Shown here: piece after piece, positions 33,433 to 46,200 of the stretch
Position numbering within the stretch: the stretch's first letter is position 1
How the letters are laid out: the number at the start of each line of letters is the position of its first letter
Assembly (NCBI GenBank): GCA_028274465.1
Contig: CM051456.1
Span: forward strand, 97,245,050 to 97,309,049
DNA length: 64,000 nucleotides
Reading direction: 5' to 3'
Origin: Plantago ovata
Lineage: Eukaryota > Streptophyta > Magnoliopsida > Lamiales > Plantaginaceae
Notes under the pieces: generated by a model
Told to the model about the DNA's origin: nothing
Database searches by the model: none
The model's input: only the letters and a program-made list of their open reading frames with translations
Translations under genes and position numbers: made by a program

Positions 33433-34361
33433 CTCTTTTGAATATTCATCATGTTCTCTTCATGTCTTTTCTCTGTTGCGGCCTTCTCATCCATAATATT
33501 CTGAGCCTTGACAAGAGCATTCTTTGCAAGCTTGAGCGCCTGACTTACATCTTCTTCATAGCTCTTGTGATAAAGACTGATGTCTCTCTGAGCTATTGTC
33601 AAAGTTGTAGTGCGTCTCAGCACTGTAGCCAATATCTTTTCAATGTCAAGTGGGTTCTCAGCAAGCAATGCCTCATCTTCAGCTTTGCAGGCATCATGGA
33701 CTTGCTTTAGTGCTAGAATTCTGGGAGTAAACTCCTCAACTCTTGGGAACGGCACTAAATGAGGTGTTAAGGAATGAACCTTAATTTCGGAAGCAAACTG
33801 ATCATCACGCGTCAGCAATTCTGCTCTTAGACCATCGTCTAAATCATTGATGTAATCGGGAGGAGGAATCTGAACGACTTTGGGGTCTCGCTTGGATTGT
33901 TCATCATCATTTTCTGACAAGTCGTCATCATCCTCAGATTCATCAAGTTGAGCAACTTTAGAACCTTTATCAGTAGCTTCACTTCCTTTTTGTTGAGTGG
34001 TTGCTGATGGCAACGCTTCAGACTCAACGGCTGGAGTTTCACCAGTAGATAGTTGTTTCAATTGAGTTTGTGGCTCAATTACTGGAGTTTCACCAGTAGT
34101 TAGTTGTTTCAATTGAGTAGTTGCTGAAGGCAACGTTTGAGACTCAATCACTGGAGTTTCGCTAGTAGTAAGTGGAAGGGATGGAACTTCCTTTGATTTT
34201 GGTCTTGAAGATTCACCAATTTCCAGATCCTGCGTATGCCTTGCATGGATCACGAGACTGTTTTGTAGAGCTCGTTGGTAATCTTCATCTTCTTCATCCT
34301 CATCTTCAAGGTTTTCTTCAGTAACCTTGGCATCAGAAACTGGACTCTTGCCATTTTTCAA
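33423..34361 (-). CDS. Element A env-like region, acidic middle part
   Basis: A frame of 312 codons, low-complexity and acidic (EEDEDYQRALQNSL, TTSETPVIES-type repeats, DESEDDDDLSEND). It ends in a predicted coiled coil (DISLYHKSYEEDVSQALKLAKNALVKAQ). Its counterpart in F is at 52480-53330. Three GETP-type peptide repeats (TGETPVIEPQ, TGETPAVESE) are visible. It is a structural linker; no catalytic motif is seen. Confidence 0.65.
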   Translation of the reverse strand: MKNGKSPVSDAKVTEENLEDEDEEDEDYQRALQNSLVIHARHTQDLEIGESSRPKSKEVPSLPLTTSETPVIESQTLPSATTQLKQLTTGETPVIEPQTQLKQLSTGETPAVESEALPSATTQQKGSEATDKGSKVAQLDESEDDDDLSENDDEQSKRDPKVVQIPPPDYINDLDDGLRAELLTRDDQFASEIKVHSLTPHLVPFPRVEEFTPRILALKQVHDACKAEDEALLAENPLDIEKILATVLRRTTTLTIAQRDISLYHKSYEEDVSQALKLAKNALVKAQNIMDEKAATEKRHEENMMNIQKSCQ

Positions 34362-35055
34362 GGCAGCCCTTTTTCTGGCGTATTCTTCTTACGTATCAGC
34401 ACCTTGGACAGGTGCTTGATTTTAAGCATCAGCAGGAGGAGGTTGAGATTCTTGCTGAGATTGTTGTTGTTCAGCTTGCTGATTGTCAAAAGGAGTATTT
34501 TCAGCAACTGTTAACTTCAATCCACCAGCACCAGGACTTGGACCTTGATTGTCATCATCGTCATCTTTCTTGTCCTTAGAATCTTTCCCTTCATCATCAC
34601 TGGGATCAGTGGGAATGTTCTCATCTTCTTCTTCTTCTTCTTCTTCTTCTTCATCATCTGTTAGAATGACTAGCTCAACATGCTTGTACAAAGCAACACT
34701 TGTCACTTCCTCTTCCTCAGTTAGTTGTGGGGATCAGCCACCACAGGAACAAAGAGACCTTTGAGCATCACAGCTTGTTCAGCTGGAGAGGCACTCTTAA
34801 ATTTGGCCTTCATATTCGCTCTGATTTGAGCAATCAAATTTGAGCTCATTTGCTGAGAATATGTCATTTCTTCAGGAAGGATAGAGTGAAAAATGTTTCG
34901 AGCTTTAATAGTGAAGTTCTCTTTTTCTCATTTGAGAGATGAAGGTGAAGATCTGAGAAGTCCATTCTCCTGTACCTTTGCCAGTTGCTGACGGACTTAG
35001 CAACTCTTGACAAAGTTGTCCTCTTGAAGTTCAAGTAAAGTTCTTCAGAACTTAC
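34362..35055 (-). pseudogene. Element A env-like region, broken acidic stretch
   Basis: This joins the N-terminal 831-codon frame to the middle frame. It includes 34422-34706 (TDDEEEEEEEEEDENIP, DDDDNQGPSPGAGG), similar to F at 13230-13365, with stops and frame changes on both sides. By comparison with F the part near 34850-34960 corresponds to the segment MDFSDLH.HLSNEKKR.SLLKLE. Confidence 0.65.
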
Positions 35056-37551
35056 TTACTGATCTTCAGTGATGAGTACCACTTCAGTGGTCTCCTTTTG
35101 AGCCTGAAAAAGAATTTTATTTAGATCAGGAATGGTTTGGAGAATTGTTTTAGAGTTTAAATCTGAAACATGATTTACCTGCTGAGAGTCAGCAAGCTCA
35201 TGTAGTACAATTTTCATTCCATGAGGAGCTTGAGTAGCATCCTCCATTTGTTCATCCTGAAATAAATTATAATTAGACACAAGTACTAAGCTGTCAAACA
35301 TAGTTTTTATACCAAAATTATTAACTACCTGCTGAGCAGGGAGTGTTGGTTCTGGTGCAGAGGCTTCAGCAACCATCTGACTTGCATCTTGAGAAGTCTG
35401 TAGAGAAAGAATAATTTTAGCAAAAGAACAATTTTCAGAATTTGAAGTTTTACTGATGGTTGAATTAACTACCTGCTGAGGAAGGACAGGTTGTGGCTCA
35501 GTCCTTTCAGCATTAACAGTTTCTTCAGCTTCTGGGACTGTTTCTTCAGCAGACTTCTGATTTTGCTCTAACTGAGAAAGCTGTGCGGTTTCAGCAATCT
35601 CCCTTGTCTCTGAAATGACAAGTTGAGCAGAAGCATCTTGACCTTTAAGCTCACTGCTTGTCATGAAGAGATCAATTGACTTGTTGGATGATTCTTCAAT
35701 CTCCAACTCCATTTGTTTGCTTAAATCTTCCAGTACAAGCTGGACTTTGTCAATTGATGTCTTGGGTGAACTTGGGCCAGTATTCTCAGCATCAAGAGAT
35801 GCGTCTTTGAATAATGCTTCTTGAGTTTCAGCAACTTCAGGAACTGGAACCATTGCTATTTCAGCAACTGGTCCATCAGCAAGCTGGGTTTCAGCAACTT
35901 GATGAGTTGCTTGTTCAGCAACCATCTTTTCAGCAGCATCAGCAAGTGCCGCTCTTTGCATATCAGCAGCAATGTCGCTTACTGGTTCCATGGTTTGATC
36001 ATCCAAATTATCTACAATGTAGATATCTGGGACTTGGGCAGGAATTTCATTTCCACTGCCTTGTGGTCTATTCTCAGTAGAGTTATCAACGTTGAGTTGA
36101 TTGTTGAAGGCTTCCGCAAACACTTCAACATTGCTGATATATGTTTCAGTAATTACTTCAGCAACATCTACTGGCAAATGCGTTTCAGCATTTGTCTGGG
36201 AATTGACTGAGGAGTCTTGGACATTAGGGACTGACTGAGAAGCCAGTGTCTTCTTTCTTTTGTTGCTTGTCCGTTTCCTCTTAGGTACGGGATTTTCTGA
36301 TGACGCTGCAGTCTGAGTGTCATCATAAACTTTCCTCTTTTTCTTTTTAGATTTCTCCAGTTTCCCAGAGTCATCTATTGTTGCCTCTTCAGCAACAGGT
36401 GTTGTACACGTACCTTGTTGATTTTCTACAGCAGTTTCATTTGTGTTACCACCATCTACATCAGTTTCATCTCTAAGTTGTTGAGTGGTAACATCTGCAG
36501 CTGTTGTATACCTTTGTTGCTGGCTTGTGCTAACAACATTTGCAGTTGTTGTCTTCTTAGTTTTCTTTCCAGCAATCTTAGGTACATTCTGCTTGTAGAA
36601 AGATCTTCCCACATTGCACACAGATTTCTTGATTGGCAATGGGTTTCTTAGCTGAATCCTGAAATGTTCAAGGATATAGCATATCTTGATTCCATACATA
36701 ACTGGAAAGGAAGGTGAGACCTTGTTGTCTTCTACCTTTACCTTAAACTTACTGACACAATCAACAAGCCTGTTGAAAATGTACTTAGCCCAGTTAAGTT
36801 CCGATTTATTTTCATAGATATGCATCAGCAATGGCCATCTTCTCAGGCCTACTTGGTCAATTCCTCCAACTTGGGAGTCAAGAACTTTTATTAGTAGCAG
36901 AGCTACTAGACCAAGTGAATGGCAGAGATGCTTTCTCTTAACGTGCTTTGTCCAAGTCACGGGAGCTATCTCGGCTTTCTTCATCTTTGCATTTCTGACG
37001 TCACTGTAGAAAGCTTCAATTTCTTCGTCAGAAGCAGTGACGTCATCTTCAGTTCCAGTGGTTGGAATCTGAAAAATCTCCGCTAAATCAGTCCATTTCA
37101 GGACGATTTGCGTGTTCTGAACATAAGTAAGGATCACTTTTTCAGTGACTCCATTACTGTCTGTAAGGGACTGGATTTTTGCATTGTTGTAGAATTCCAT
37201 TGTATCAATCATGCTCACTTGCTTAGTGCGAGCAGAGATAAAGTTCATGAGGCCTTGCTGCTTGATGAACTCAAGCGCTTCTTTATTTTGGTCATCAAGT
37301 TCTTGTTCATAAAAGTACCTAATGTACTTTTCTTTTGCAAACCCTCCCCATTGCATCAACATATTACACTTTGCAGTGTCAAGATATGACGGAGGCATAG
37401 GTTTTACAGTGATTTGGTCGTTTTTCAACACAACTTTCCTTGTGTCTGGGGTCAGAGTAGTCACTGGAGCAGTCACCGGAGTAGTGCGTGTTTCAGCACT
37501 ATCAACCTTTGACGATTTTGAGGACTTGGATAACTGTCTCTTGGGAGCCAT
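35056..37551 (-). CDS. Element A env-like ORF, N-terminal part (831 codons)
   Basis: Starts MAPKRQLSKSSKSSK at 37551, after a conserved leader and an internal TATA-like box. Residues about 50-320 form the globular part: VKPMPPSYLDTAKC, ARTKQVSMIDTMEFYNN, LAEIFQIPTTGTEDD, VTWTKHVKRKHLCHSLGLV and YGIKICYILEHFRIQL. The layout (EFYNNA, helical block, nWAKYIFNRLVD, YG-I-YIL) resembles the putative plant transposon protein domain. The rest is low-complexity V/A/E/T-rich with basic clusters (KSKKKKRK). It ends at a stop near 35056, though similarity to F continues beyond. Its position after pol matches the env-like ORF of Sireviruses, but it lacks obvious membrane features. No catalytic residues can be assigned. 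Confidence 0.78.
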   Translation of the reverse strand: MAPKRQLSKSSKSSKVDSAETRTTPVTAPVTTLTPDTRKVVLKNDQITVKPMPPSYLDTAKCNMLMQWGGFAKEKYIRYFYEQELDDQNKEALEFIKQQGLMNFISARTKQVSMIDTMEFYNNAKIQSLTDSNGVTEKVILTYVQNTQIVLKWTDLAEIFQIPTTGTEDDVTASDEEIEAFYSDVRNAKMKKAEIAPVTWTKHVKRKHLCHSLGLVALLLIKVLDSQVGGIDQVGLRRWPLLMHIYENKSELNWAKYIFNRLVDCVSKFKVKVEDNKVSPSFPVMYGIKICYILEHFRIQLRNPLPIKKSVCNVGRSFYKQNVPKIAGKKTKKTTTANVVSTSQQQRYTTAADVTTQQLRDETDVDGGNTNETAVENQQGTCTTPVAEEATIDDSGKLEKSKKKKRKVYDDTQTAASSENPVPKRKRTSNKRKKTLASQSVPNVQDSSVNSQTNAETHLPVDVAEVITETYISNVEVFAEAFNNQLNVDNSTENRPQGSGNEIPAQVPDIYIVDNLDDQTMEPVSDIAADMQRAALADAAEKMVAEQATHQVAETQLADGPVAEIAMVPVPEVAETQEALFKDASLDAENTGPSSPKTSIDKVQLVLEDLSKQMELEIEESSNKSIDLFMTSSELKGQDASAQLVISETREIAETAQLSQLEQNQKSAEETVPEAEETVNAERTEPQPVLPQQVVNSTISKTSNSENCSFAKIILSLQTSQDASQMVAEASAPEPTLPAQQVVNNFGIKTMFDSLVLVSNYNLFQDEQMEDATQAPHGMKIVLHELADSQQVNHVSDLNSKTILQTIPDLNKILFQAQKETTEVVLITEDQ

Positions 37552-37686
37552 TTCTTATATATAGCAAGAAAGATTGTACGAAAAGAGATAGTTTGCTTTT
37601 TGACCGGAGGTACAGTAGTTTCAGGCTAGAATTTGCAGAGAAAGGAAATGTGAGTTAAAGAATTTTGTCATTTCTCTAACTCCTTC

Positions 37687-37695
37687 TTTATATAG
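37687..37695 (-). promoter_or_regulatory. Internal TATA-like box before env-like ORF of element A
   Basis: The minus-strand CTATATAAA lies 136 bp before the ATG at 37551. The following leader (GACAAAATTCTTTAACTCA, then TTTCCTTTCTCTGCAAATT) is shared with F at about 10238-10280. Confidence 0.5.
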
Positions 37696-38459
37696 TGTCT
37701 CTGGTGTGTGAGAAACTCAATCGATTTGAGCTCTCAGCAAGGGTAAAACAGAGAAACACTGGAGTTAGTGAGCCTTTGCATTGAATGCGTAGTGGCCCAC
37801 TAACTAAAACCGTCAAAGCACTCTCTCTCTCTTAGTTTTGTTAGCCGTTAGATTAGTAACTCCTTTTAATCAATGGCCACGATTGAAATTCATGTCATGA
37901 TTATTGCGAGTTTATCTGTGCCAGCTTAACGTCACAAATTGATTTTACCGAGTAATACGGGATAGATTGCTTGCTGAAATAGACAAGAATCTTTTCAGCG
38001 AGTTTGAATTAACAATCTAGATACTTGCTGAAAGTTCCCCCTTACTTAGATATCTCATATTTTCTTAGTTTTAAAAGACATATCTGATTTCCCGTATTAG
38101 TAAATTCTTTTGCACTTGAGACATCCTTTGGTAAAATCTGAGAGATGAGCTTTTGCTCTTTTCTGAGTTCCCGTCTCAGAAAATTCCTTTGATACTTGAA
38201 TACCTGTTTCAGTATCTTTTGATTGTCTGAGTACCCGTCTCAGCAATCCTTAAGTTCTTTCACTTACTGAGTGCCTGTCTCAGCAAGTGGTCAAGTTTCC
38301 TAACAAATACCCGTTTTGAAGGAATTACTTGTTGAATGCCTGTTTCAGCAATCATGTAGTGACTTATCATTTCTTAGAAGAAATCAGTGACTTGGTCTTT
38401 TAGACAGGCATACTTTGGCTTGCTGAATACCTGTTTCAGCATTCTGTCAAGTGTATCCT
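37696..38459 (-). other. Element A spacer between pol and env-like region
   Basis: No gene is present. Degenerate copies of the pol-proximal palindrome (element sense TGCTGAAACAGGTATTCAGCA and variants) lie at about 38150-38445. The LTR-terminus-like 16-mer (plus-strand CAAGTTTCCTAACAAA) is at 38292-38307. Confidence 0.62.
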
Positions 38460-41400
38460 TTATTGAGGTAGTTCAATCAATCCAAGGTTATACCTTAGCA
38501 TTGCAAACCTATTATCCGGTAGGGGCTTGGTAAAGATGTCAGCAAGCTGATATTCAGTACCTACTTTCACAACCTCAATATCACCTTTTTCCACATGATC
38601 TCTAATGAAATGATGTCTAATATCAATGTGCTTGGTCCTAGAGTGAAACTTAGGATTTTGCGTAATTGCAATAGCACTTGTATTATAACAAAAGATTGGT
38701 GTTTTCTTTGCAGAAATACCATAATCTCTTAATTGTTGCTGAATCCATAGGATTTGAGCTGTGCAACAACCAACTGCAATGTATTCAGATTCAGTGGATG
38801 AATTGGCGACACAAGTTTTCTTCTTGCTGAACCATGATATTAATCTAGTACCCAAAAACTGACAAGTTCCAGAGGTACTTTTTCTATCAACAGTTGATCC
38901 ACCATGATCAGCATCAGAATAGCCAACCAATTCAAGTCCAGAATCTTTAGGATACCATAATCCAACATTGACTGTACCTTTAACATATTTCAGTATTTTA
39001 ATTGCCTTTTGTAGTGTGATTCTCTTGGATCAGATTGGAATCTTGCACACACACAAACAGCATACTGAATGTCAGGTCTACTTACTGTTAGATACAACAA
39101 GGAACCAATGAGCTTCCTATACTTGTGTTCTTCAACACTTTTGTCCTCTTTAGTATAGCCCAATTTGGTACCAACACTCATAGGGATCTTTTCAGGTTTC
39201 TCATCCTCTTTGATCCTAAACTTTATGAGCATTTCTTTCGCATACTTTGCTTGATTTATGAATATTCCATCTTTGAGTTGCTTGACTTGCAACCCTAGGA
39301 AGTAATTCAATTTTCCCATCATACTCATTTCAAACTTATTAGTCATGAGTTTGGCAAAATCATCTCAAAGTTGCTTGTCCTTAGATCCAAAAATTATGTC
39401 ATCCACATAAATTTGAACTAAGATTAATTTACCATCATGGTTCATGGTAAATAATGTTTTGTCAACTTCCCCTTTCTTGAAACCATTTTCCAGCAAGAAC
39501 TTAGCCAAGGTATCATACCATGCTCTTGGTGCTTGCTTTAGACCATATACAGCTTTCTGAAGCTTGTATACCATCTTGATTTCTGAGGGAAGTTCAAAGC
39601 CAGGGGGTTGTTCTAGGTAGACTTCTTCAGCAAGTTCACCATTTAAGAATGCACTTTAACATCCATTTGGTAAACAATGAAGTCATTGTGAGCAGCAAAG
39701 GCCAAGAAAAGCCTAATTGCATCCAATCTTGCAACTGGAGCGTAAGACTCATCATAGTCCAATCCTTCAGTCTGACAGTAACCTTGAGCAACTAAGCGTG
39801 CTTTGTTTCTTGTTACTTCACCAGACTCGCTCAGCTTGTTTCTGAACACCCACTTTGTACCAATAGCTTTCTTATCTTCAGCAAGTGGCACAAGTTTCCA
39901 GACTTTGTTTCTTTCAAATTGATCCAATTCTTCTTGCATTGCCTTTATCCATTCAGAATGCTTCAAAGCTTCTTCTATGGTTTTAGGTTCAATTTCTGAA
40001 ACAAAGCAAGAGAAAAGATTCTACTTCTACGACAGTTGCTTCTTCAGCAAGTCCTTGAGTAGCTTTGGATCTAGTCACTTGGCGTTTATTAATATCGCCA
40101 ATCATATCCGTAGAGGGATGATCTCTAATCCATTTATTAACAGGTTTCCTGTTTGTTGGATCAGGATATGTTTGCTCATCAGCATGTGACTCTTCAGTAT
40201 GTACTTGTTCAGTACTACTGGGAATTTGTGTCTCTGCTGAGATTTGTTCGTCAGCAACTGCTTGTTCAGCATTGCTGGATTGAGGTATTTCATCAGCAGG
40301 CACTGGAGATTGCGTAATTTCAGCAACTTCCGGAGCAACCGCATCTTTTGCTGGAAATTCTTTGTCGTGAACTATATTTATCTTGTCATGACTCGGGGGA
40401 GGAGTCATTGTCAGAATCATCATTTAGTTCAATTGACTTGATTTGCCTAGCATCAGATTCAGTTCTTTGCTCATGTATGATTAGCTTTTTCATACATTCT
40501 GATATTTCTTCTTCAGCAGGCACACCTTGTGACTTTTCGTAGAATACAACATGCACAGATTCTTCAATCTTTTGTGCCTTTTTGTTGTAAACTCTATAAG
40601 CTTTACTATGCAAGGAGTAGCCAAGAAATATCGCTTCGTCTGCCTTTGGTTGAAATGTTCTTAGGTATTCTCTACCATTGTTAAGAACGAAACACTTGCA
40701 ACCAAATACTCTTAGATGAGTGATGTTAGGAGGTCTTCCAACAAACAATTCATAAGGAGTTTTGTTGTATTCCTTAGTAATCAAACATCTATTTTGAGTA
40801 TAGCAGGCGGTATTAATCGCTTCAACCCAATAAGCCTCACTTATTTCAGTGTCAGCAAGCATTGTTCTTGCGGCTTCTTTCAGGGTACGATTCTTCCGTT
40901 CAGCAACACCGTTTGCTGTGAGGGACAATATTCAGTATGTACTGGTTTACAAACTCAGTACCATGGTCTGTCCTTATGACTTTTACCTTGTCATTTTTCA
41001 TGACTTCAAGCTTATTCAGCAAGTTAGGTATTTCAGTCTTGGTTTCAGATTTGTGCTTGATGAATACTACCCAAGTGAATCTTGAATAGTCATCTACCAC
41101 GACTAGACCATACTCTTCTTACCAGCATAGCTTGTTGAAGAAGATTCAAACAAGTCCATGTTAAGAGTTGTAAAGGTTTTGTAGTTGACGGTACTGCCTT
41201 GTTCTTGAAAGAAGATTTGGTTTGCTTTCCTTGCTGACATGCATTGCAAACACCATCCTTCTTAAAAGTAACCCTAGGTAATCCAACTACAAGTGCCTTT
41301 TTAGACAGCTTATTCAGCGTCTTGAAGTTTAGATGACTTGTTCGTTTATGCCATAACCATGCTTTTTCAGCAAGGCAATCATGATCTGAGACAAGGCATT

Positions 41401-43132
41401 TTTCAACGTTTGCTGAAGACCAATCAACGGTGTACAAGCCTCCTGATCTTCTTGCAATCATTATAACCTTTTTAGTCTCAAAATCTACAAGTTTACATTC
41501 ATCACTTTTAATTTCGATGAAGTATCCTTTGTCAGCAATTGACTCATGCTGAAAAGGTTAAACTTAAGATTTTTGACATAAAGAACTCCAGAAATGGTTA
41601 TGCATCCCAACTTCACATCACCATAGCCTTTTGTAGATCCGGAGCCTCCACCAGCAAACCTTATTGTTGGACCTTTAGACCACCGTCTATAGTTTATAAG
41701 GTTATCTTGTTGCCCGTCATGTGCTTTCCACAACCACTATCAAAGTGCCAGATTGCATCGTTTGTCTCCGTGGCTGCAGTCTGCACAATCAAGAGCAAAC
41801 AAGTTAATTATCCAATGATGGATGTCCATTAACATGTTCAAGAATGCGTCCAGTGGAAACCCAAGTCTGAAGTTTTTCAACTTTGACTTGTTTTCTACTT
41901 GCTGAGGAACTAGGAGGTTTTGAGCTGAAAGACTTTTGACTCGTGCTGGTCAAATCCACTTTCTGATGTGGTGTCTTGCTCTGTTGACCTTTTTGCTGAA
42001 CATACTTTTCAGTAAGTTCTTTTCTAGCAAGGTTCCTTCTAGTCCTAGCATTGGGAGTCTTTTCAGAACTCTTAGGCTTGGTTTTCTTCATCTCTTTGAA
42101 GTATCTTTGCTGACTTTGCTTATACTCATGAAAGAGTTGACTTTGCTTGGTTTTGAAACCGAGTCCACTCTTTGGAGAATGCTGAGCTTTAGCTTCAGCA
42201 ACCTTACTTGATTCAGGTTTGTCAGCAAAGGACTTCTGATTACTTTTAGTAATCTTGCCTTTAGACTTAACAACTTGCTTTCAGCAACTTGTTTGGCGGA
42301 ATGCTTCACGGCATTCTTCTTCTTTCCAGTTTGCTTCTCAGCAACCTGTTTTCCTTTTAAAGTCTTGTTACTTTGAGTAGCAACAGCGGGCTTTATGGTC
42401 ATAGGTACTTGATTGCATGTTTCAGCAACTTAGTTTGACCAAACTGATAGATTACTGGTGGACTACTATCAGTAGCACGTACAAAGGAGATAGGTGATTT
42501 ATCTTTTCTCAAGATTTCTACGTTATCACCTTCACACGTTGCTCCTAAACCTTCTTTCTGAGATGGATCTCTCAAATAAGAGTTTAGTTCAGTCAGCGTA
42601 TTACTTGCTTCCACATAGGATTTGAAATTGATTTTCATCTTTTTCATTTCTTGGATTTCAGCAAGTAACTTTAGAATTGAGGACTGATACTCTTCCAATT
42701 CTAATGCCATTTGAGAATTTTTCTCTGCAGCCTCAGCAATCAACTTCTTAAGACGCCTTATTTCAGCATCCTTTTCTTCTGTCTCTTCCTTCAGCAAAAC
42801 GTACTTTCAGTAGTTTGCTTGGTCAGAGTTTCAGCAAGTTGAAGTTTTCTTTGCTGTTGCTGAGAGTTTTCTCAAATCTTTCGATTTCTCCTTGAATCTT
42901 GTCAAGGTCAATCTCGTCTTCACTTTCTGAATCTGAGTCAGAGGTAGAATTATTTACCTGACCGGCCATGAGGCAGAATTCGTAGTTCGACACATCTGGA
43001 TAAGCTTCCATAGCTATTCCCACACACTTCTTTGCCAATCTCCACGTCTAGAGTGGCTTCTCATCGTCGGTGTCTGAACTTTCATCCTCACTGTCTTCGG
43101 AGCTTGTCTCAATGCACAATGCATCGATTTTT
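38460..43132 (-). pseudogene. Element A pol/gag block, left copy (duplicate beside the gap)
   Basis: This copy runs from the pol stop (LGLIELPQ) through RNase H (38460-38930), RT pieces (38990-39574, with YVDDIIF; 39643-39966), integrase (40386-41461, with HLNFKTLNKLSKK and C-x2-C) and protease (about 41485-41733) into the gag C-terminal part (41804-43038). It ends abruptly at the N gap, at the point matching about 47945. It is nearly identical to 43233-47945 but differs by many single-base gains or losses, often in homopolymers, that break every frame. That pattern suits uncorrected long reads better than ancient decay. Confidence 0.85.
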
Positions 43133-43232
43133 NNNNNNNNNNNNNNNNNNNNNNNNNNNNNNNNNNNNNNNNNNNNNNNNNNNNNNNNNNNNNNNNNNNN
43201 NNNNNNNNNNNNNNNNNNNNNNNNNNNNNNNN
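43133..43232. other. Assembly gap (100 N)
   Basis: There are exactly 100 ambiguous bases, a conventional placeholder length. Short open frames running through it are meaningless. The sequence to its right (from 43233) equals that from 38424, and the sequence to its left equals that ending about 47945. Confidence 0.99.
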
Positions 43233-43265
43233 TGAATACCTGTCAGCATTCTGGCAGTGTATCCT

Positions 43266-46200
43266 TTATTGAGGTAGTTCAATCAATCCAAGGTTATACC
43301 TTAGCATGGCGAACCTATTATCCGGTAGGGGCTTGGTAAAGATGTCAGCAAGCTGATCTTCAGTACCTACTTTCACAACCTCAATATCACCTTTTTCCAC
43401 ATGATCTCTAATGAAATGATGTCTAATATCAATGTGCTTGGTCCTAGAGTGAAACTTAGGATTTTGCGTAATTGCAATAGCACTTGTATTATCACAAAAG
43501 ATTGGTGTTTTCTTTGCAGAAATACCATAATCTCTTAATTGTTGCTGAATCCATAGGATTTGAGCTGTGCAACAACCAGCTGCAATGTATTCAGATTCAG
43601 TAGATGAATTGGCGACACACGTTTGCTTCTTGCTGAACCATGATATTAATCTAGTACCCAAAAACTGACAAGTTCCAGAGGTACTTTTTCTATCAAGAGT
43701 TGATCCACCATGATCAGCATCAGAATAGCCAACCAATTCAAGTCCAGAATCTTTAGGATACCATAATCCAACATTGACTGTACCTTTAACATATTTCAGT
43801 ATTTTAATTGCCTTTTTGTAGTGTGATTCTCTTGGATCAGATTGGAATCTTGCACACACACAAACAGCATACTGAATGTCAGGTCTACTTGCTGTTAGAT
43901 ACAACAAGGAACCAATGAGCTTCCTATACTTGTGTTCTTCAACACTTTTGTCCTCTTTAGTATAGCCCAATTTGGTACCAACACTCATAGGGATCTTTTC
44001 AGGTTTCTCATCCTCTTTGATCCTAAACTTATGAGCATTTCTTTCGCATACTTTGCTTGATTTATGAATATTCCATCTTTGAGTTGCTTGACTTGCAACC
44101 CTAGGAAGTAATTCAATTTCCCATCATACTCATTTCAAACTTATTAGTCATGAGTTTGGCAAAATCATCTCAAAGTTGCTTGTCCTTAGATCCAAAATTA
44201 TGTCATCCACATAAATTTGAACTAAGATTAATTTACCATCATGGTTCATGGTAAATAATGTTTTGTCAACTTCCCCTTTCTTGAAACCATTTTCCAGCAA
44301 GAACTTAGCCAAGGTATCATACCATGCTCTTGGTGCTTGCTTTAGACCATATACAGCTTTCTGAAGCTTGTATACCATCTTGATTTCTGAGGGAAGTTCA
44401 AAGCCGGGGGGTTGTTCTAGGTAGACTTCTTCAGCAAGTTCACCATTTAAGAATGCACTTTTAACATCCATTTGGTAAACAATGAAGTCATTGTGAGCAG
44501 CAAAGGCCAAGAAAAGCCTAATTGCATCCAATCTTGCAATTGGAGCGTAAGACTCATCATACTCCAATCCTTCAGTCTGACAGTAACCTTGAGCAACTAA
44601 GCGTGCTTTGTTTCTTGTTACTTCACCAGACTCGCTCAGCTTGTTTCTGAACACCCACTTTGTACCAATAGCTTTCTTATCTTCAGCAAGTGGCACAAGT
44701 TTCCAGACTTTGTTCCTTTCAAATTGATCCAATTCTTCTTGCATTGCCTTTATCCATTCAGAATGCTTCAAAGCTTCTTCTATGGTTTTAGGTTCAATTT
44801 CTGATACAAAGCAAGAGAACAAGATTCTACTTCTACGACATTTGCTTCTTCAGCAAGCCCGTGAGTAGCTTTGGATCTAGTCACTTGGCGTTTATTAATA
44901 TCGCCAATCATATCCATAGAGGGATGATCTCTAATCCATTTATTAACAGGTTTCATGTTTGTTGGATCAGGATATGTTTGCTCATCAGCATGTGACTCTT
45001 CAGTATGTACTTGTTCAGTACTACTGGGAATTTGTGTCTCTGCTGAGATTTGTTTGTCAGCAACTGCTTGTTCAGCATTGCTGGATTGAGGTATTTCATC
45101 AGCAGGCACTGGAGATTGCGTAATTTCAGCAACTTCCGGAGCAACCGCATCTTTTGCTGGAAATTCTTTGTCGTGAACTATATTTATCTTGTCATGACTC
45201 GGGGGTGGAGAGTCATTGTCAGAATCATCATTTAGTTCAATTGACTTGATTTGCCTAGCATCAGATTCAGTTCTTTGCTCATGTATGATTAGCTTTTTCA
45301 TACATTCTGATATTTCTTCTTCAGCAGGCATACCTTGTGACTTTTCGTAGAATACAACATGCACAGATTCTTCAATCCTTTGTGCCTTTTTGTTGTAAAC
45401 TCTATAAGCTTTACTATGCAAGGAGTAGCCAAGAAATATCGCTTCGTCTGCCTTTGGTTGAAATGTTCTTAGGTATTCTCTACCATTGTTAAGAACGAAA
45501 CACTTGCAACCAAATACTCTTAGATGAGTGATGTTAGGAGGTCTTCCAACAAACAATTCATAAGGAGTTTTGTTGTATTCCTTAGTAATGAAACATCTAT
45601 TTTGAGTATAGCAGGCGGTATTAATCGCTTCAACCCAATAAGCCTCACTTATTTCAGTGTCAGCAAGCATTGTTCTTGCGGCTTCTTTCAGGGTACGATT
45701 CTTCCGTTCAGCAACACCGTTTTGCTGTGGAGGTACAATATTCAGTTATGTACTGGTTTACAAACTCAGTACCATGGTCTGTCCTTATGACTTTTACCTT
45801 GTCATTTTCATGACTTCAAGCTTATTCAGCAAGTTAGGTATTTCAGTCTTGGTTTCAGATTTGTGCTTGATGAATACTACCCAAGTGAATCTTGAATAGT
45901 CATCTACCACGACTAGAACATACTTCTTACCAGCATAGCTTGTTGAAGAAGATTCAAACAAGTCCATGTGTAAGAGTTGTAAGGTTTTGTAGTTGACGGT
46001 ACTGCCTTGTTCTTGAAAGAAGATTTGGTTTGCTTTCCTTGCTGACATGCATGGCAAACACCATCCTTCTTAAAAGTAACCCTAGGTAATCCAACTACAA
46101 GTGCCTTTTTAGACAGCTTATTCAGCGTCTTGAAGTTTAGATGACTTGTTCGTTTATGCCATAACCATGCTTTTTCAGCAAGGCAATCATGATCTGAGAC

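Noticed and set aside
35056-37551. True retroviral-type envelope protein
   Set aside because: I saw no signal peptide, transmembrane helix or glycoprotein-like Cys pattern; only the position after pol fits.
43032-43339. Open frames crossing the N run
   Set aside because: Translations of ambiguous bases; no real coding content.
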